This document shows, one piece after another, positions 48,896 through 63,222 of a DNA stretch of 64,000 nt. Numbering within the stretch: position 1 is the first letter of the stretch; every line of letters starts with the position of its first letter. The position numbers and the translations under genes were made by a program. The stretch is from Erigeron canadensis (lineage: Eukaryota; Streptophyta; Magnoliopsida; Asterales; Asteraceae): contig NC_057764.1 of NCBI RefSeq assembly GCF_010389155.1, positions 38,200,275-38,264,274 on the forward strand, in the 5' to 3' direction. The notes under the pieces are model-generated. The model was not told the origin of the DNA and did no database searches. It was given only the letters and a program-made list of their open reading frames with translations.

Positions 48896-51800
48896 ATGAA
48901 GTCATCATATGTTCAAGGTGTTTCAACATATAGAGATCGAACGAATGAGTTTGCTAGCATAGCTGATACGCTACGGAAATCATCGTTAACGGCGATTCCG
49001 AACAGCAACGGCGGCGGTGTTGTTAGGGCTTCTAATGAAGGATCTCGATCCAAAGCTGCATTTCAAGCGGAATTCAATAAACGAGCTGCTAAAGTTAGTT
49101 ATGGAATTCATCACACCTCTCAGAAGTTAGCCAAACTTGCTAAATGTAATTTCTTTCTTCTTTTTTTTTTTTTATAACTATTATACATTTATTGAGAATA
49201 TTGTATATACTTGTGTTATAATAGTATATGTTTTGTGGAAATTCAAATATATTTGATTTGTTATACATATTATATTATCAATGTTAATGTGTTATACAAG
49301 TTATACTGATTACAACTCTTGAGGAATTAGTGTTTATATTTAAAGCTATTATTGAAGCACGTTTAGCTACTCGGATGCGGTAATGTTATCTGTTTATGTG
49401 AAAAAGGTAGAATTCGTTGATGATCGAATAGGAATTTAGTTAAGAGTAGAAAATTGAACAAAATATGTTAATACGGTGACTTGACTGACTTTGGCCTTGG
49501 TTTAAGCCTTTTTTTTTAATGACGATGCGTTGATTGCTAACATTTTGTATGAATGTATGTTGAATTCTGGTGGAACAGTGCTTCTATTTGTCAGTAAAGT
49601 TAATATAAGGATCAATATGTAGTTAAGGTTAGGGTTACGATAGCTTATCTTTTTTTTTATCGAATGAGATATCCCATCAAGAGTCTATTTTCTAATAGTG
49701 TTTCAACATGGAATTGAAAGAAAATCATGTATAATGTTATCATACCTATGTTGATGTAATAATGCTCTAATAGGTTAGGCAAACAAAATCATCTAATAGG
49801 TTGGGGTTATCATTTTTGGTGGATATTTGGCAGAATAAGTAGCAAATTGTTTGCTACTTGTGTATGTTTGTTGGCCCTTTTCCGTTATTCTGAATAATGC
49901 TGATCGTGCATGTATGTGTTGACATCAAATAAATATGTGGTACTGTACTCTTCAAACATTCTGTTAGACTTTGTACCACTTTCTGCATGTTGTTCTTATA
50001 TGTGTGCTTGATCTTGGCCTTTTTGGAGTTAATAGACTGCAATGAATAGTACTTGTGCAGGCCTGACCATAATTGGGAATCAGTATAATAGTGTTTCTGT
50101 GAATTTCTCAATCAGTTGCATTATGTACACGAGAATTAGAAGAAATAGAAGTATGTTCTTTATAAGCACTTGACCGACACATATTTGTCATATGTTTCTT
50201 TTATCCTGCTCATATTTTTTCTTTTTGAACGGCCCCTACTCATATTTAAGTGTGCATGTTGTCTGAGCTTGATGCATCTTTATAAATTATGTGGAAGTGT
50301 CCGATGGTTACATCTGTGCTTAATGATCTCCTTCTGACCTTCCAGTGGCAAAAAGGACCTCTGTTTTTGACGATCCAACGATGGAGATTCAAGAATTGAC
50401 AGCTGTCATCAAGCAGGACATTACTGCTCTTAATGCAGCTGTGGTGGATTTGCAGCTTGTTTGCAATGCACAAAATGAAAGTGATAATGTTTCAAGTGAC
50501 ACGACTACCCATTCAACTACTGTTGTTGATAATCTGAAGAATCGTCTGATGGGGGCCACAAAGGAGTTCAAGGAAGTCCTTACTATGAGGACAGAGGTGC
50601 AAATATGTTTAATAACACATTTAAGTGTCTAACAACTAGAGGTGGAAGAATGGGCGGTCCGGGGATATGGTCAAAATCAGTACTTGTGGACGGGATGGGT
50701 TGACCAGGCACTTTTGTCCAAAAATATGAACCTGCATATAAATTATCAGTGCATCAAATTTCATTACAAAGTTTATATCTTATCAAGAATTGTTAGATTC
50801 TTCTGAATAAAATGAATTAGGAGGTTTAATGCATTACAAATACACATTTTTTGCGACTTTCGTCCGACTTTCTTATAAATCAAAATTGACCGGTTATAAA
50901 TTAAATATAACCTGAATCGATTTGTTCTTTAGCACATGGATTGAAGCTGTCACCTCTACTTGTAACAACCCATGCTTTTATTTTAGCTCTGATATCTTTT
51001 ATATGGGACTTATATTAGTCAAACTTTTGATATTGACTGCAGAACTTGAAGGTTCATGAAAATAGAAGGCAGTTATTTTCTGCCAGTAATTCAACAGAGC
51101 CTACCAATCCATTTGCTCGACAACGTCCCTTAGCTAACAGATCAACTGCTAACACTTCTACTTCACCTCCTCCTTGGGTTAACAACACCTCAACTTCATC
51201 TCCACTATTTCCCAGGTATGTATGTTTTCTTTGTAAAGTGATTCTGATTATGAATATCTGATTATTTAGAGGGTACTAGAACAGATTTATAATTAGTGCA
51301 ACAAAAGTTGATTATATAAGAGATATTAGCATCGTTTTTTGGGTTTTTTTACTATGCTTCTCTTTGTTAATAATATGTTATAAAGTATAGCTTTTGGAAT
51401 TCTTTACTGTAAGTTATTCCAAAAGAATTTTAATGGATAAGTTATATAAGAATAAAAATACTTCAGTTTTGTTAAATAAATGTTTCATATTTCTAGGATG
51501 AGATTAATTTGTGGCCATTGTTGATAGGGTAATTATGATTCTGGTTATCTGATCACCGGTGTTGAAAAAGTAGCTTCTTACATATCACGATCAAAGTTAT
51601 CTTTTAAGAAATATTAACATTACTTAATTACCACTTTTTATCAACATATATGTTTTTGCTAATGCTGCTATATGCAATTACTTGTACTAAAAGAAACAGA
51701 AAATTTATCTAAGTAGCCCCTTGATTTTGTTGTTGACTGTTAATCTCCAGGAAGCAAGCAGATGGAGAATCTCAGCCATTATTACACCAGCAACAAAATC

Positions 51801-52703
51801 AACAGCAACAACAGATGGTCCCGCTACAAGATAGTTACATGCAAAGCCGAGCCGAAGCTCTTCACAATGTTGAGTCAACCATTCATGAGTTGGGCACCAT
51901 TTTTACACAATTGGCAACCATGGTTTCTCAGCAAGGGGAGCTTGCAATTAGGTTAGTCTCATTCTCTGTTTTCAAATCAAAAAATAAAATTGTTTACTTT
52001 GGTAAAGTCATGACACTATAGTTAGGGGACATATTAGATAGGAACGCATGTCTGTGAAATCTTACCATGCTGCTTAGTGCTTCCCATTGACTTTAACCTC
52101 TGAACTTCAGCTCCTACATACAATCATGATAGCATGTTATGTAAACATAGCAATTTGACCCATTTAGTTATGTATGGTTCAATTCGACTCATCTTTATCA
52201 ATAGTTCAGGCATAGGATTATCTACAATTAGCTAAATAAAGAAAAGATTGAAAGTCGGCCAAAGTGTATTATAGTATCAACGCATACAACCTCCCATATT
52301 ATGTTTTTATTTATTTTTTAAAAACTGGATTAAAATTGTAATGATATGTTTTTTGCAATCATGTTTGACACATGAATTACTTATAAGAAGATCTAAAACT
52401 GTGTCGTGCCAACCCTATGCGCCCATTGGCCATTGTATCTCCTGTCTTTGTGTTTTGTATTTCTTACTAAGGTACTGCTACGAATCAAGTAGAAACAAGA
52501 ACACCTTCAATGAATAATATTGTAAATGTATGTTGTTTGACAGGATTGATGAGAACATGGAAGATACACTAGCAAATGTAGAAGGTGCACAAGGGCAACT
52601 AATGAGGTACCTTAATGGTATATCATCCAACAGATGGCTTATGATAAAAATATTCTTTGTATTGATTGTATTCCTTATGATTTTCCTATTCTTTGTCGCT
52701 TAA
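48896..52703 (+). CDS. SYP32: Syntaxin-32 (Golgi Qa-SNARE, Sed5-like)
   Basis: Five exons, 48896-49145, 50346-50596, 51043-51215, 51751-51951 and 52544-52703, total 1,035 nt and encode 344 aa in one unbroken frame. The N-terminus has the SYRDRT-type Sed5 peptide (STYRDRTNEF) that binds the SM protein Sly1. A helical Habc region follows (SQKLAKLAKLAKRTSVFDDP, MEIQELTAVIKQDITALN), then a Pro/Ser/Gln-rich linker. The SNARE motif is ALHNVESTIHELGTIFTQLA...IRIDENMEDTLANVEGAQ with the zero-layer Gln. It closes with a tail anchor (NRWLMIKIFFVLIVFLMIFLFFVA). It drives vesicle fusion at the cis-Golgi in ER-Golgi traffic. Sequences such as KRTSVFDDP and QQMVPLQDSYMQ fit SYP32 better than SYP31. Intron 2 holds a MITE-like insertion (50637-50958). 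Confidence 0.95.
50637..50958. mobile_element. MITE-like element in SYP32 intron
   Basis: Starts TAGAGGTG and ends CACCTCTA, a perfect 8-bp inverted terminus on a 322-bp segment containing 'gggatgggttgaccag'. Flanking 8-mers (ctaacaac / cttgtaac) match at only 5 of 8 positions, so an 8-bp target duplication is possible but decayed. Similar 'gaggtgg' and 'gtttgaccc' phrases recur in other introns here (for example near 131 and 57967). Confidence 0.45.
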
Positions 52704-54835
52704 CAATATATCTTGTGAATTTTGATCCAAAAGAATGTACTAGCCTTATAATCATATTATCTTCTTGCTCTGTGCACGTATAGCTGCAAACAGATTGTCG
52801 ATGTCACAGACAATCATTCTTAATTGTATTTTAAACATTCACAGTGGTAAACCAGTTCTAACAATCGAGTCTCTTGTGGGTTGATTTTACTTCAGCTGTT
52901 CAGGACTCCAACTAACAAATGACATGTTTGTTTAGGCATTGTTGAATGTTGATGCATGGATTATGCATGACAACCGACTGACCATTGACATACATACAGA
53001 GGTCGTGTGTTTTATCCGGGCAAAAATTACTTGTCCATTGTTTGTAGTGCTGTATTTACAATTACATATTTGAATATTTGATGATGGTTCACGGGTCAGG
53101 GGTTACCCTTTGATGAAAATTAAGAAGCTTACGATATCTATGCCTGCTTGCCTGGTTACACATTTTCTTGCTGTTGTTGAATATTTAGGCTAGTTTTAAA
53201 GAATTCAAGATGCCTTTGGCCTGTAAATAAAAAATGGTGCGATTGAGGAAGTATTATATGTGATACACAACATTATAAATCATACATGTTAAAAAGTTCT
53301 AAAACTTATAACTCTTACAAAGTGTTAAAATTAAAGAAGAATCCAAAAAATCCTAATAATTTAGGCGTTAACATTATTTTGCACCTAGTATTAAAAAGTT
53401 TGTATTATGGGTCGCTCGCAATTCTGGTTTTGACAATGACATACATACACCGTCTATTTTACATAAACATGTATATAATATGATCAAATAAAAACAATCA
53501 GTATTTTTTAAATGAAGAAAATTTGATACAGCTAAATCAGAAAAACTATTGTATCGCTAATATTATATTTATATATGTATTTATATATACCTGTTATGCA
53601 ACGTACAATCTGGGTATTAAAAATAGTACATGAGACCAGAGGATTCCCATTCATTTACTTTTTTATATGTGTAACATGAGCTTTATGAATATTCATCCAA
53701 AAGTTTTGTTTATGTTGATTATAGTTTAAAACACCAATGATTTTCCACTCAAAGATTATATAAAACAATATTTTTATTTAAACTCTTAAGTAATCAATCT
53801 CAACTACTCATTTATTAAAGTTTATTTAAATTTTATTTTTATGAATAAATACATTTTCAATTCAAATAATTTTTTTAAAACTTTTTAACATTTTTATTTC
53901 TTAACCTTCATTGTCTGCTCATCTTTTAAATAATATCTTCCTTGCTCATAAAGGTCGTTATAGTTATGCATAGTTGTCATTCAAACCATCACCAATTATA
54001 TGATGGTAGCAAGTTTATTTACTCACAAGGAGTCTTAAGTTCGATCAGCTTTTCGTTTAGATTTTTTTATTAATAAGATTTTTACTAAAAAATTTAAATT
54101 TTAAGATCTATTATTCAAGGGGATCTTTTTACATGATCTCGATTAAAAAATGTTTGTAAGTAATTTACATTTTGAAAAAACTAGAAATAATAATAGTATC
54201 ATTGTATCATGTTAAATTTTAGGGCTTGTACAAGACATTAATTCACAATGTGCTAATGTGCTATAACGATTAAGAAAAGAAATGTTAGTAATCTAAACAC
54301 ACAAAGAAATCATCATCATTTTAATCTTATTCATATAATATACTTAAAATTCGAATTAGAATACTAACCGAACATCTTCTCCAAACCCTAATCCGACACT
54401 CCTTTAAACCATCCTCGTTTATCAAATTCGTCAAAACTCTTATCATATTTTCTTATCTTCTAAACTCTCCTTATAAAAAACCTTATTTGCCTTAAATTTG
54501 GGGAAAAAGATGAAAATTTATATTTATTTTAATTAATCAGCTCTTACAAATTACCCATCATCTTCAAATCAAATTCCAATCTGTGTTTTTTTTATTAGTA
54601 GAAAAAAAAAATTGTTTTTCTTCATCTATCCCCAAATTTTAGGTGTTTATTGTATATATAGATAGATAAATATAGATTAGATATTCCAACATATATAATC
54701 TTATCTAAATACTAATCAAAACAAAACTGTGACAAAAAAAAATAAATTCAAATTATCTGTTTTGTTTTTTGAAAATCTTGATTTAGTGAAGTTAGAAAGT
54801 GTGAGAATTTTGGTGTTTTAGAAAAAAGAAAAAAA
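52704..54835. other. Intergenic, no gene seen
   Basis: AT-rich spacer between SYP32 and the next gene; nothing supportable beyond short, unrecognised frames. Confidence 0.4.
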
Positions 54836-57800
54836 ATGGTTGGTGGTGGGATTAAGAAGGATGATCCAATTGCAATTAACAGCACAAATGTGTTTGCTGC
54901 ACTTGGGGCTTTGAAAAAGAAGAAGAAATCGGATAAAGAGTCGAAAAAGGGAGGCGGGTCGAAAAAGAAACAGGATAAAGTGAGTAAGAAGGAGGAGCAG
55001 GTGTTTTGGGCTCCGGCGCCTTTAACGGTGAAATCGTGGGCGGATGTGGATGATGAGGATGATGATGATTATTATGCTACCACAGCGCCACCGCAGGTTT
55101 GGGGCGGTATGGATGGCAAGCAGCATGAGAAAGTGAAAGGGAACGAGACTCCGGTTGAGGTGACAGATCATGGAACTATATTTATTTGTTAACTGTTTTT
55201 GGTGCATTTGATATATTTTGGATAATGTGACATTGCTTTGATTGGCTATGAGAACTGTAGGATCAATATGATAGCTTAAGTTGGTCTGTTAACTTGTAAT
55301 CATCAGCTCGAGTAGATACCAAAAAACTGATTAGTGTGCGTATAATCTCAAAGTTATCGGATAACTATTAGCTCTAGTGCTTAAGTATGTTCATTTTATT
55401 ATTATACGGTATATGTTGCTACATTTTGTTTATTATAATGTGGAAGGATATGTGAATATGTGATGCTAACTTGTGTTTAGGGGATGGGGTTTGAGGCTGC
55501 AGGCTACTTCACGTGCTTCTGCCTGAAGCTGTAACAAATTTGGCGAATTCTGATTACCGTAGCAAGTAATCGATAAAGTAGTCAGATAGAACATATAAAC
55601 AAATCTACTCTTTCCATAGTTGATTATTTTTCCAGCGGGTAGTATCAAACGGACTCTATAAAATAATTATCTGATCTCTAACTATTTAGATACATATTAC
55701 TATATTAGTAAAAGTAGGCTACCTAAAATGATGCTTGCTGTGGCCTGTGTGATGAATTGCGAAAGTCGATAATCAATTTTAAACACATTTCCATGACGAG
55801 TGGTTGAATATGTTTATGTGGATTTTGGCTTGTCAAAGGGTGACTCATCTGCATTAATGAAAGATTACGTGTGATACTATGGTGTATATATTTAGCATTT
55901 TGTTAATTGTGCCAGGTGTGGTAATTGACTATGTTTCTAAGTTCACAATAAGTTTTTTATTTTTATTTTTTTGTACAGATTAACCCCAGTTTATAGTTTA
56001 AGTAATCTTTATTATTTATTTTACTTAATTTCCAAGGTAAGTACTTATAAATGGTATTTGTTCATTTTGAAAACTTTGGTTTCTCTTGTTTTCGATACTT
56101 TATGTATCAATGTATGTACATTGCAATATATCTACGATGTTTTTTTTAGTGAAATTTGATCTATCTAACTCTATGTTTCTAAGTTGGCTCACAAGAGACA
56201 ACATGACCCAAATCAATCCAGTTTTTTTAAATAAATGGGTCAAAGTAACAATTTTTGGCTAGATCAACCCATGATTCCATGAATGTTGTTTTTTACTTGT
56301 CATATGATAAGGTATCTCATAGCATTTTATTACGCACTAAAATGATGTCTCATTTTCCCCGGGCCGTGAAGTATATTTTACAACTATCCGGAGAAATAGT
56401 ACTCCTTCTGTCAAATCATAAGTGCAAAAGTTATATGCTGCATTTCGTTTCTGGTATAGCTTTACGTCAGTGGCATCTATAGCTTTTTACTCATCTTTAC
56501 AAAAAGTAGATGTTGGTCCACAAGCTTTTTCACTTTAGTATGATTATTATGCATTCTTCAGTTATAACATACTGTTTTATCGCGAATTATGTAACTGTGG
56601 ATTTTTTATCACACATGTATCCTGATTGGAAAGGTGAATGTTGGTTGTAAAATAGCAATAATGATTTTTAACACACCTATGATGCACTATATTGCCTTTT
56701 TTTTACCCTGTTTGCCTCTTACTATATATGCATGCAGAAAATCGTACATTCATTCATAGAAGTGCATATGTAATATTAGGTGGACTCTGTGTGAGTATAT
56801 TACATTGATGTGTATTTCCAAGTTAATTTTTTGACTGTGAAAAATCAGGACCCAAGTTGCTTAAAGCTAAAAAAAAGGGTATGTATAACTAACTACATTT
56901 ATATCAAAGTTGGTGTTTTTGTCGGTTACTCCTGACTTATCAAAATCTGATCATTATGATTCTAAGTACCGAGAAGATTAGAATCATAAATATGCTACTT
57001 GAACAATTAAAACTGATTGTTGCATCTTCAAATTGCAATTCATAGCTTAAGTGCACCTCCAAACACCCCGTACGTACCTTTCAATATACACCTTAGGTTG
57101 CATGAGTCATGACTCATGAGTGTAATAGTGTATGTCATACCATAGTTAGTTTTTAGCATGCTGTTTTTTCAGTTATGATTGTTTCCTGATTCTTCATGGT
57201 CACACTGTGCTATACTTGTATGCTAAAAGACCATCATATATGGCTCTACCATGATCTTCATTCATATCTTGAAGATTTTTTCCTTTCGTAAGTTTTTTTT
57301 GGGGGGGTAAAGGGGTACCCTGGTAAAAATTGTTTTCCAACATAAAACGTTCAGTACGAGTAATATGGCTGCATGCAATATTAATTCTTATATATTTTTC
57401 CTTTTGTGAGTTCATACTTGTATAGAATAATGGTTTGAAAAAATGTTGTTTTATTGATAATTTCTGTAAATTTTTTTCTTATGCAGGAAAGTGAAAGTGA
57501 AGATGAAGGTCTTGATGAAGTTGATGATGACAATGATGAAGAAAATGATCATGTATCAGAAATAGTGGCTGAAAAAGAACCGGTTGTCCAGAAGCCTGCT
57601 GAAAAAGAGTCTGTTGTTCCCAAGGACAATGACAGACAACTCTCCAAGAAGGAATTGAAGAAGAAAGAACTTGCTGAACTTGAAGCAGTGCTTGCTGAAC
57701 TCGGTTTAGCTGAAAGCAGTGTCCAGGAAGATGCTCGTGGTAAGCTAGTAAAGTTTTTCCCTTTTAAGGTTCCAATATGCTCTTCTTTTTCTACACTCTT

Positions 57801-59273
57801 TTTGAGACATAATTTGAACTCATACATACTGATGTGGGCCTACTTGCATCTTCACAACATTGAGTTGGTACTATCTCCATGGTTCGTGGGAGTAGAAACA
57901 GCTTGTGGCCGAAAACTTCTGGATCCTACCATGAACCAAATACGTACTCTGCTTGATATCAAAAGTTAGAGGTGGACAGTTTGTTTGGTTGATAACAGAC
58001 CATAATAGGTGATTTTTTTAATACGGGTCATAAAGATGAGGTTGTGCTGGGCATACCCTTAACAATTTTACAAACCTTTTAAATAGTTAATGGATTAATC
58101 AAGACCGTAAGTATGATAGTGATACAGTGACAATCTACTTTTCTTTATAACAAAGCGAATTAAGAATTTTTAAAAATTTGAGATCACTTTATTCGATCCA
58201 TATGACCTGTTTCTGCTATACATGTGCTCTAAAATTTCGCCACTGGAAGCTTTGATAGTACCTAAATGAATCCATTTTCAGAGGGGTAGTATGTACCTCT
58301 ATAAGCGGTTGTCGGAGGTGATGTCCGCTGTTGGAGGTGTTGCCCGGTGGCAGTGGTGGATTCCAACAGGGCTCGACAGAGAAAGGAGAAAGGAAGGGAG
58401 GAGAAGATATTAGTGGGTAATGATTACCTTAACCCCCAATTTATTGGGTAATACTCCAATACCCATTTTTAGGTATTGAATACCTTTGCTTTCTACTACC
58501 AAGCACATGTAATCATTATCTTTCCCATTCCCTACCCCCAAAACCCCCCAACCAGGCACCCCCTGAAACCTTAAAATGCAATTTCATGTTTAAAAGTTGA
58601 ACTTCAAAGAACAGGATTTGTTTGGTTCCAGGTTGGACTTAGCTGAGAACCTAACTTTGAAGCTGGACAAAGCTTCTTCTAGTACAGTTTGGTCTAGTCC
58701 CAGTTCAGGTTTTTTTTTTTGGTTTTTTTTATAATTTGAATGGGATTTAGTCCACCCAAGCACAGGTTATCTCACTCGCTTTACCTTAGATATATTTTCA
58801 CTTGGCTTTCAGTTCATCTACAAAACAGTTGAAATATTTTCACTTTATATGCACTAATTCTTTTATTTTCATGAGTTTATTTTCAAGGTGGCCAAGAAAA
58901 GGCGGAGAATCAAAATGGAGAGGTTGAGAAGAAAGACAAAAATGTTTTGGGTGGTGAGAGCAAAAATGCTAAAAAGAAAAAGAAAAAGGACAAGTCATCC
59001 AAGGATGCCAAAGAACAAGAGCAGGTCACAAATGGACCAGATACTGGGAATTTAGCATCAGAAGTTACTGGATTGGAGAAAGCTGAAGGGTTATCAGGAA
59101 TTGATGTGAAAGAGAAGATAAAGAAAGTGGCTGCTGCTAAAAAGAAGAAATCTAACAAGGAAATGGATGCTGCTGCAAGAGCTGCTGCTAGTGAGGCAGC
59201 AGCAAGAAGTGCCAGGCTTGCAGCTGCTAAGAAGAAAGAGAAGAATCACTACAACCAGCAGCCTGTGCGGTAA
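54836..59273 (+). CDS. Lys/Glu-rich charged protein (possibly NST1-like), function unknown
   Basis: Three exons, 54836-55159, 57487-57739 and 58888-59273, encode 320 aa with matching phases. The N-terminus reads MVGGGIKKDDPIAINSTNVF followed by AALGALKKKKK, then a poly-Lys stretch, VFWAPAPLTVKSWADVDDED and an acidic run. Exon 2 is acidic (ESESEDEG, DEVDDDNDEEND) and ends in a predicted coil (SKKELKKKELAELEAVLAEL, about 161-180). Exon 3 is Lys- and Ala-rich (AAARAAASEAAARSARLAAA) and ends KEKNHYNQQPVR. There is no signal peptide or membrane segment. Basic-acidic-basic composition suggests a nucleic-acid- or ribosome-associated protein; plant homologues are often labelled stress-response NST1-like from composition only. 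Intron 1 is 2.3 kb and intron 2 is 1.15 kb, the latter with a MITE-like insert near 58280-58560. Confidence 0.75.
58280..58560. repeat. MITE-like insert in intron 2 of the charged-protein gene
   Basis: Base composition changes to GC-richer sequence. 'gggtaatgattacc' and 'gtaatcattatc' form an inverted pair, and the right end 'ccaaccaggcaccccct' reads as 'agggggtgcctggttgg' on the other strand, a common plant MITE-like terminus. The left border is uncertain. Confidence 0.4.
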
Positions 59274-60555
59274 GCGGTTTTTTAATACTGATATGATATG
59301 CTGCACAAGCGAGCATGGATCGAGTGCATAATAAAAACTCTGCATTTTGGTTTTATTTTGGGATGAAGTCTTTACAAAGCAATATTTTTGGTTTTACTTC
59401 GAAAGTTGCTAGACTTCTAGGTTTTCATACCGTACTTTATTGGTAGTTTATCGCATCCCTTGTAGAGAGTAGAAACACTGATGGATGTTTACTAAATCTT
59501 CATTTTGGTTAATGGATGGTTGTTTTCGTCTTCTTTTTTTAAAGTATTGTGTACTTGTGACATTTAAGGCCACATAAACATGTGTAAAATATGAACGGAT
59601 ATATACAGTGGTGTCATAAAAAGCTGTACTCATAGCAAGTGATAGCACGACGGGTTGGAATCTCAATATCGGCAATTTGGCATATGGTAGTAGAACTCTA
59701 AAACCCAAAGACAGATGATACTTCAAAAATACAATTACACGGCAAAAAAGTGACTACTAGAAAATACTGTATATATAAGAGGTCATTGGGCCCTTAGGCT
59801 TAACGATGACTCATCACGTTTAGTGAATACTCGTATATTTTTTTGGTACCCACTAAGGATAATGTAACGTTTAGGGAGTCTTACTTGAACAATAAATCAG
59901 GCTCCGACTACTTCAGCCCATGAATGTGAATAAGCAGTCAAAAGAGTAAATAGCTCTACGAACAAATGGATTGGATCAACTTGGGAAATTGTTTATTACA
60001 ATTTTCGATGATATAATTATTTTCTTTAAATGCCCCCTTATAATTTTGACGAAGATAGAAAACTATCAAGCTGTCTTTGAGAATTTAGGGCCAGAGGATG
60101 AGCCAAAAAGAGGCTTATTGGGTAGTCATAACAAATTAAGTTATATAAACTATTCTGTAAATACAATGATAAATGTTAAATCGATAATATAATGAAGTTA
60201 TTTGTTTAAAAAAATATTTTAAAAAATTTGTAACACTATGCAGGTAGTAACATATCATGGTAGCTAAACGACTATTCGTGAAGCATTTTTTTAGCATTTG
60301 AGAAGTTCTTCGAACATTTTTTTTACGAGTAATAAATTGGTTGGTCAACTTTTGGTAGCCTATATTATTTAATATATAAATAAAACTAATCAAATTAAAA
60401 CAAAACCTAAAAAATGTTTAAAGATATAAACTTTAACAAATACATAACAAGAATTAAATGGTAAACTAAATAATTAAAACAAAACCTAAAACTAAAAAAA
60501 ATCACTTCAATAAAAAAATGGAAGTACTCTTTTGTTTACCTTTCTTGTATAGTTA
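59274..60555. other. 3' flank and intergenic sequence
   Basis: No gene is seen. A frame near 59971 with LFITIFDDIIIF was examined as a possible retroelement fossil and not accepted. Confidence 0.35.
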
Positions 60556-60770
60556 CATTTTTTTTTTTTTTTAAAGGTGTGGATCATTTGTTCACAACAG
60601 GGTATCTAGTTTACGTTGTCTTAACCGGGTCCGCGCTAGAGAGCCCCCTCACCCTCAATACCTAGGAAGAGAAACTCCCAACTAAACCGCCCGAAGGCAC
60701 AACATTTAATTGAGATAAAACCCTGCCCCCTCTGCAGGACTCAAACCTGCTTCACTGGAGGACTTTTATG
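60556..60770 (-). mobile_element. SINE, minus strand, same family
   Basis: Read on the minus strand: 'caggtttgagtcctgcag' (B box), then 'gggctctctagcgcggaccc' and 'ggttaagacaacgta', ending in an A-run (plus-strand T-run at 60556-60571). It shares its central block with the copies at 28827-29163 and 44230-44430. The A-box end is unclear. Confidence 0.6.
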
Positions 60771-63222
60771 TGAAATTCCTTTTAAGTGTCCTTCCCATGT
60801 CTCGAACTTACATTCTATTTAAATATTTTGCTTGCATTCAATTGGTTTTCAAGCCGAAATAATATATCTTTTTATTGCAATCTACATAAGAGTGTAGGTT
60901 ATTTTTAAAAGAACCTTTGATTGATAAATTATTGATGAGTTTCTCACATATTTAATGTGCTTATTTAATTATATATAAATATACATAAATTTAAAAATCG
61001 AGCCCTCTAAAAATTTTGGGCCTCAAACAGTTGTTCGACTTGGCCTATATCTAAGGCGGCATTAAAAACTATAGACTTCAAAGAACCATAGCTATACCCG
61101 GAAATAAAAAGATATTAAGAAATTGTATGAAACCTTAGCTACTAATGCATTTTTGATAGAAGACTTTTACATTTTGGTAAAAGTAAAACTATGTTAAATT
61201 AGTTGGGGGAAAAATACATTAACATACGTGTCTAACTTATATTACCTATACAATATAAAATTATCAATGTGTCTATTAGAATTGTGGGTACATCTCAACA
61301 TAACTATACGACCACTTATGTATGGCCCATTAGGATCCCACTCATAGAGCTACGAAGCACTAGTTGAACTCGGCTATTAAAAGCTTTTGAAATGCTTAGA
61401 CATGCCAAATCCACCAAACGCGTCGAATTGTGTGAAACCATATAGTTACTAACTGCATCATAGGTCAGCCCGTTTGACCATAGGTCAAACAAATCGACCC
61501 ATTGGGACATTATGATGGTCGACGAGCAAGGAGAGGCCGGGGAGGGGAGAAAAAAGCAGGATTTTATATCCAACTTCACATTATGTGGAGGAAAGTGTTT
61601 AAGGTTCCTTCCTCCCTATAAATAGAGACTTATTCTTTTAACTTTAAGTTGCACCAATACCTTTCTTTCCTACCTTGCTAGTTTTAAATTCACATTATGT
61701 GTGAAAGGTTATTTTTGAACAAGCTTGTAGTTTAAACCTCTGGTCTTTTTTACTGTATTATAAAAGCTTTTAAAAGTTTTTATATGTTAAAAGCTTTTAG
61801 CTTTTAATATAGAGTTGTGGCTAGTACATAACTAGTGTTTGTGAGCTATTTATGTGTGCGAGACTATTGAGGGATTCTACTTTGGATTTTAGTATGTGGC
61901 AGAATTCAGTCTTTCATACTTTGTTATTTTTTTGGGTTAGTTTTATTATATTGCATGCATGAATGGTCTTTATTTAAGAATGAAATTGTTTAATTATTTT
62001 GTTAACACGTATTTGCATTTAGATAATTGACTAGATTAATTATTACTTTGATAAATTAATTAGATTAATTTATTATTTGTTTAGTGTATTAGTTAATGAA
62101 GTTAGTATATTTTTTTTTTACATAATTAATTGTTTTAATTATCCACATCACAAGTTGATTGAACTTATAATATTTTCAAATTAATACTCAAAGTTTCAAA
62201 ATAAAAAATTTTAAGATAAACAAGTGTTTTGATTAACCGAAACTCAAAAAACATCTCCTTAAGACTAGTTTATTACCCGACCGTTGATTGGGTAAATAAC
62301 TAGAAATTTTCATCAACCCATCATTCATCATTCAGTTCTTGTCATATTAGTTTCATCTTCTCATCCCCTTTATCTTTTTTTTCTCAGTTAACGCTCCACC
62401 TTCAAATTTAATAGCTAATTGTGCTCCACAATATATCAATCAAGATAAAACAAACATAATAAATATTAAAAAACTAAAAAATGCACCCACACTTTAACCT
62501 TTTTATCCTAGGTAAATGGTCCCACATATCCCTATCTCACATTCTTTTCTCCTATTTATTTCACCAACCTTTGATCATGCTTTAACCATTCACCTCCTCA
62601 ACACTTGTCATCACCTACCCATTTCACCTTTCCCATAAAAATGATCAAAACCAAATAATGATATACTAAGACAAATTTATATATAATAAATTCATTTTCG
62701 GTGTCAGACTATTTGTGAATTCTTTTCTGATATGATTGTAAATCCATTTTTGAGATGATTGTAAATTATTTTCTAATACGATTGCATAATTTATATGAAT
62801 ATGTTCGTATCCAGATTTAGGTAAGACGAACAAGATGAGTTCACATACAACAATAAGATCATTCATGGGAAAGTTAATATTCCAACCCTCAAGACAACAA
62901 CTTCCAACTTTCATTTTATGATTGTTGCGATGCTGATATTACTTAGAATACGGGCAGTCGTGCCCTAACTAAAAGATTTAGTGATCATGGCAAAGGATGA
63001 ATCTACCAAACATCCTTTAGAACGGAAAGATCCAAAATTTGTTAGTGTTGTAATTAATTTCAGTGTTGGGTATATTTTATTATTCATTGAAGGTGCTGAT
63101 GAGAGGTGTTATGTTTCATAGGTGCGTATTTTTGTGTAAGATGACAAAGTGCTGCTAACACTTACTATAAAGATTCCAAGCCATACTCAATGCGTGTTTG
63201 CTCTTGGATTAAGTAAAACAAT
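60771..63222. other. Intergenic, possible LTR remnant
   Basis: Around 61270-61650 the sequence ends with 'ccctataaatagagac', a promoter-like motif seen in copia LTRs, but no paired LTR, primer site or target duplication was found. The remainder is AT-rich without a supported gene. Confidence 0.3.

Noticed and set aside
59971..60192. Frame with LFITIFDDIIIF...AVFENLG resembling the gypsy RT 'DDILIYS' motif
   Set aside because: Spacing to the following VF block is wrong, no other RT motif is nearby, and the sequence is AT-rich enough to give such residues by chance.
61270..61700. Possible copia solo LTR
   Set aside because: Only a TATA-like 'ctataaatagagac' supports it; no TG...CA ends with target duplication were located.
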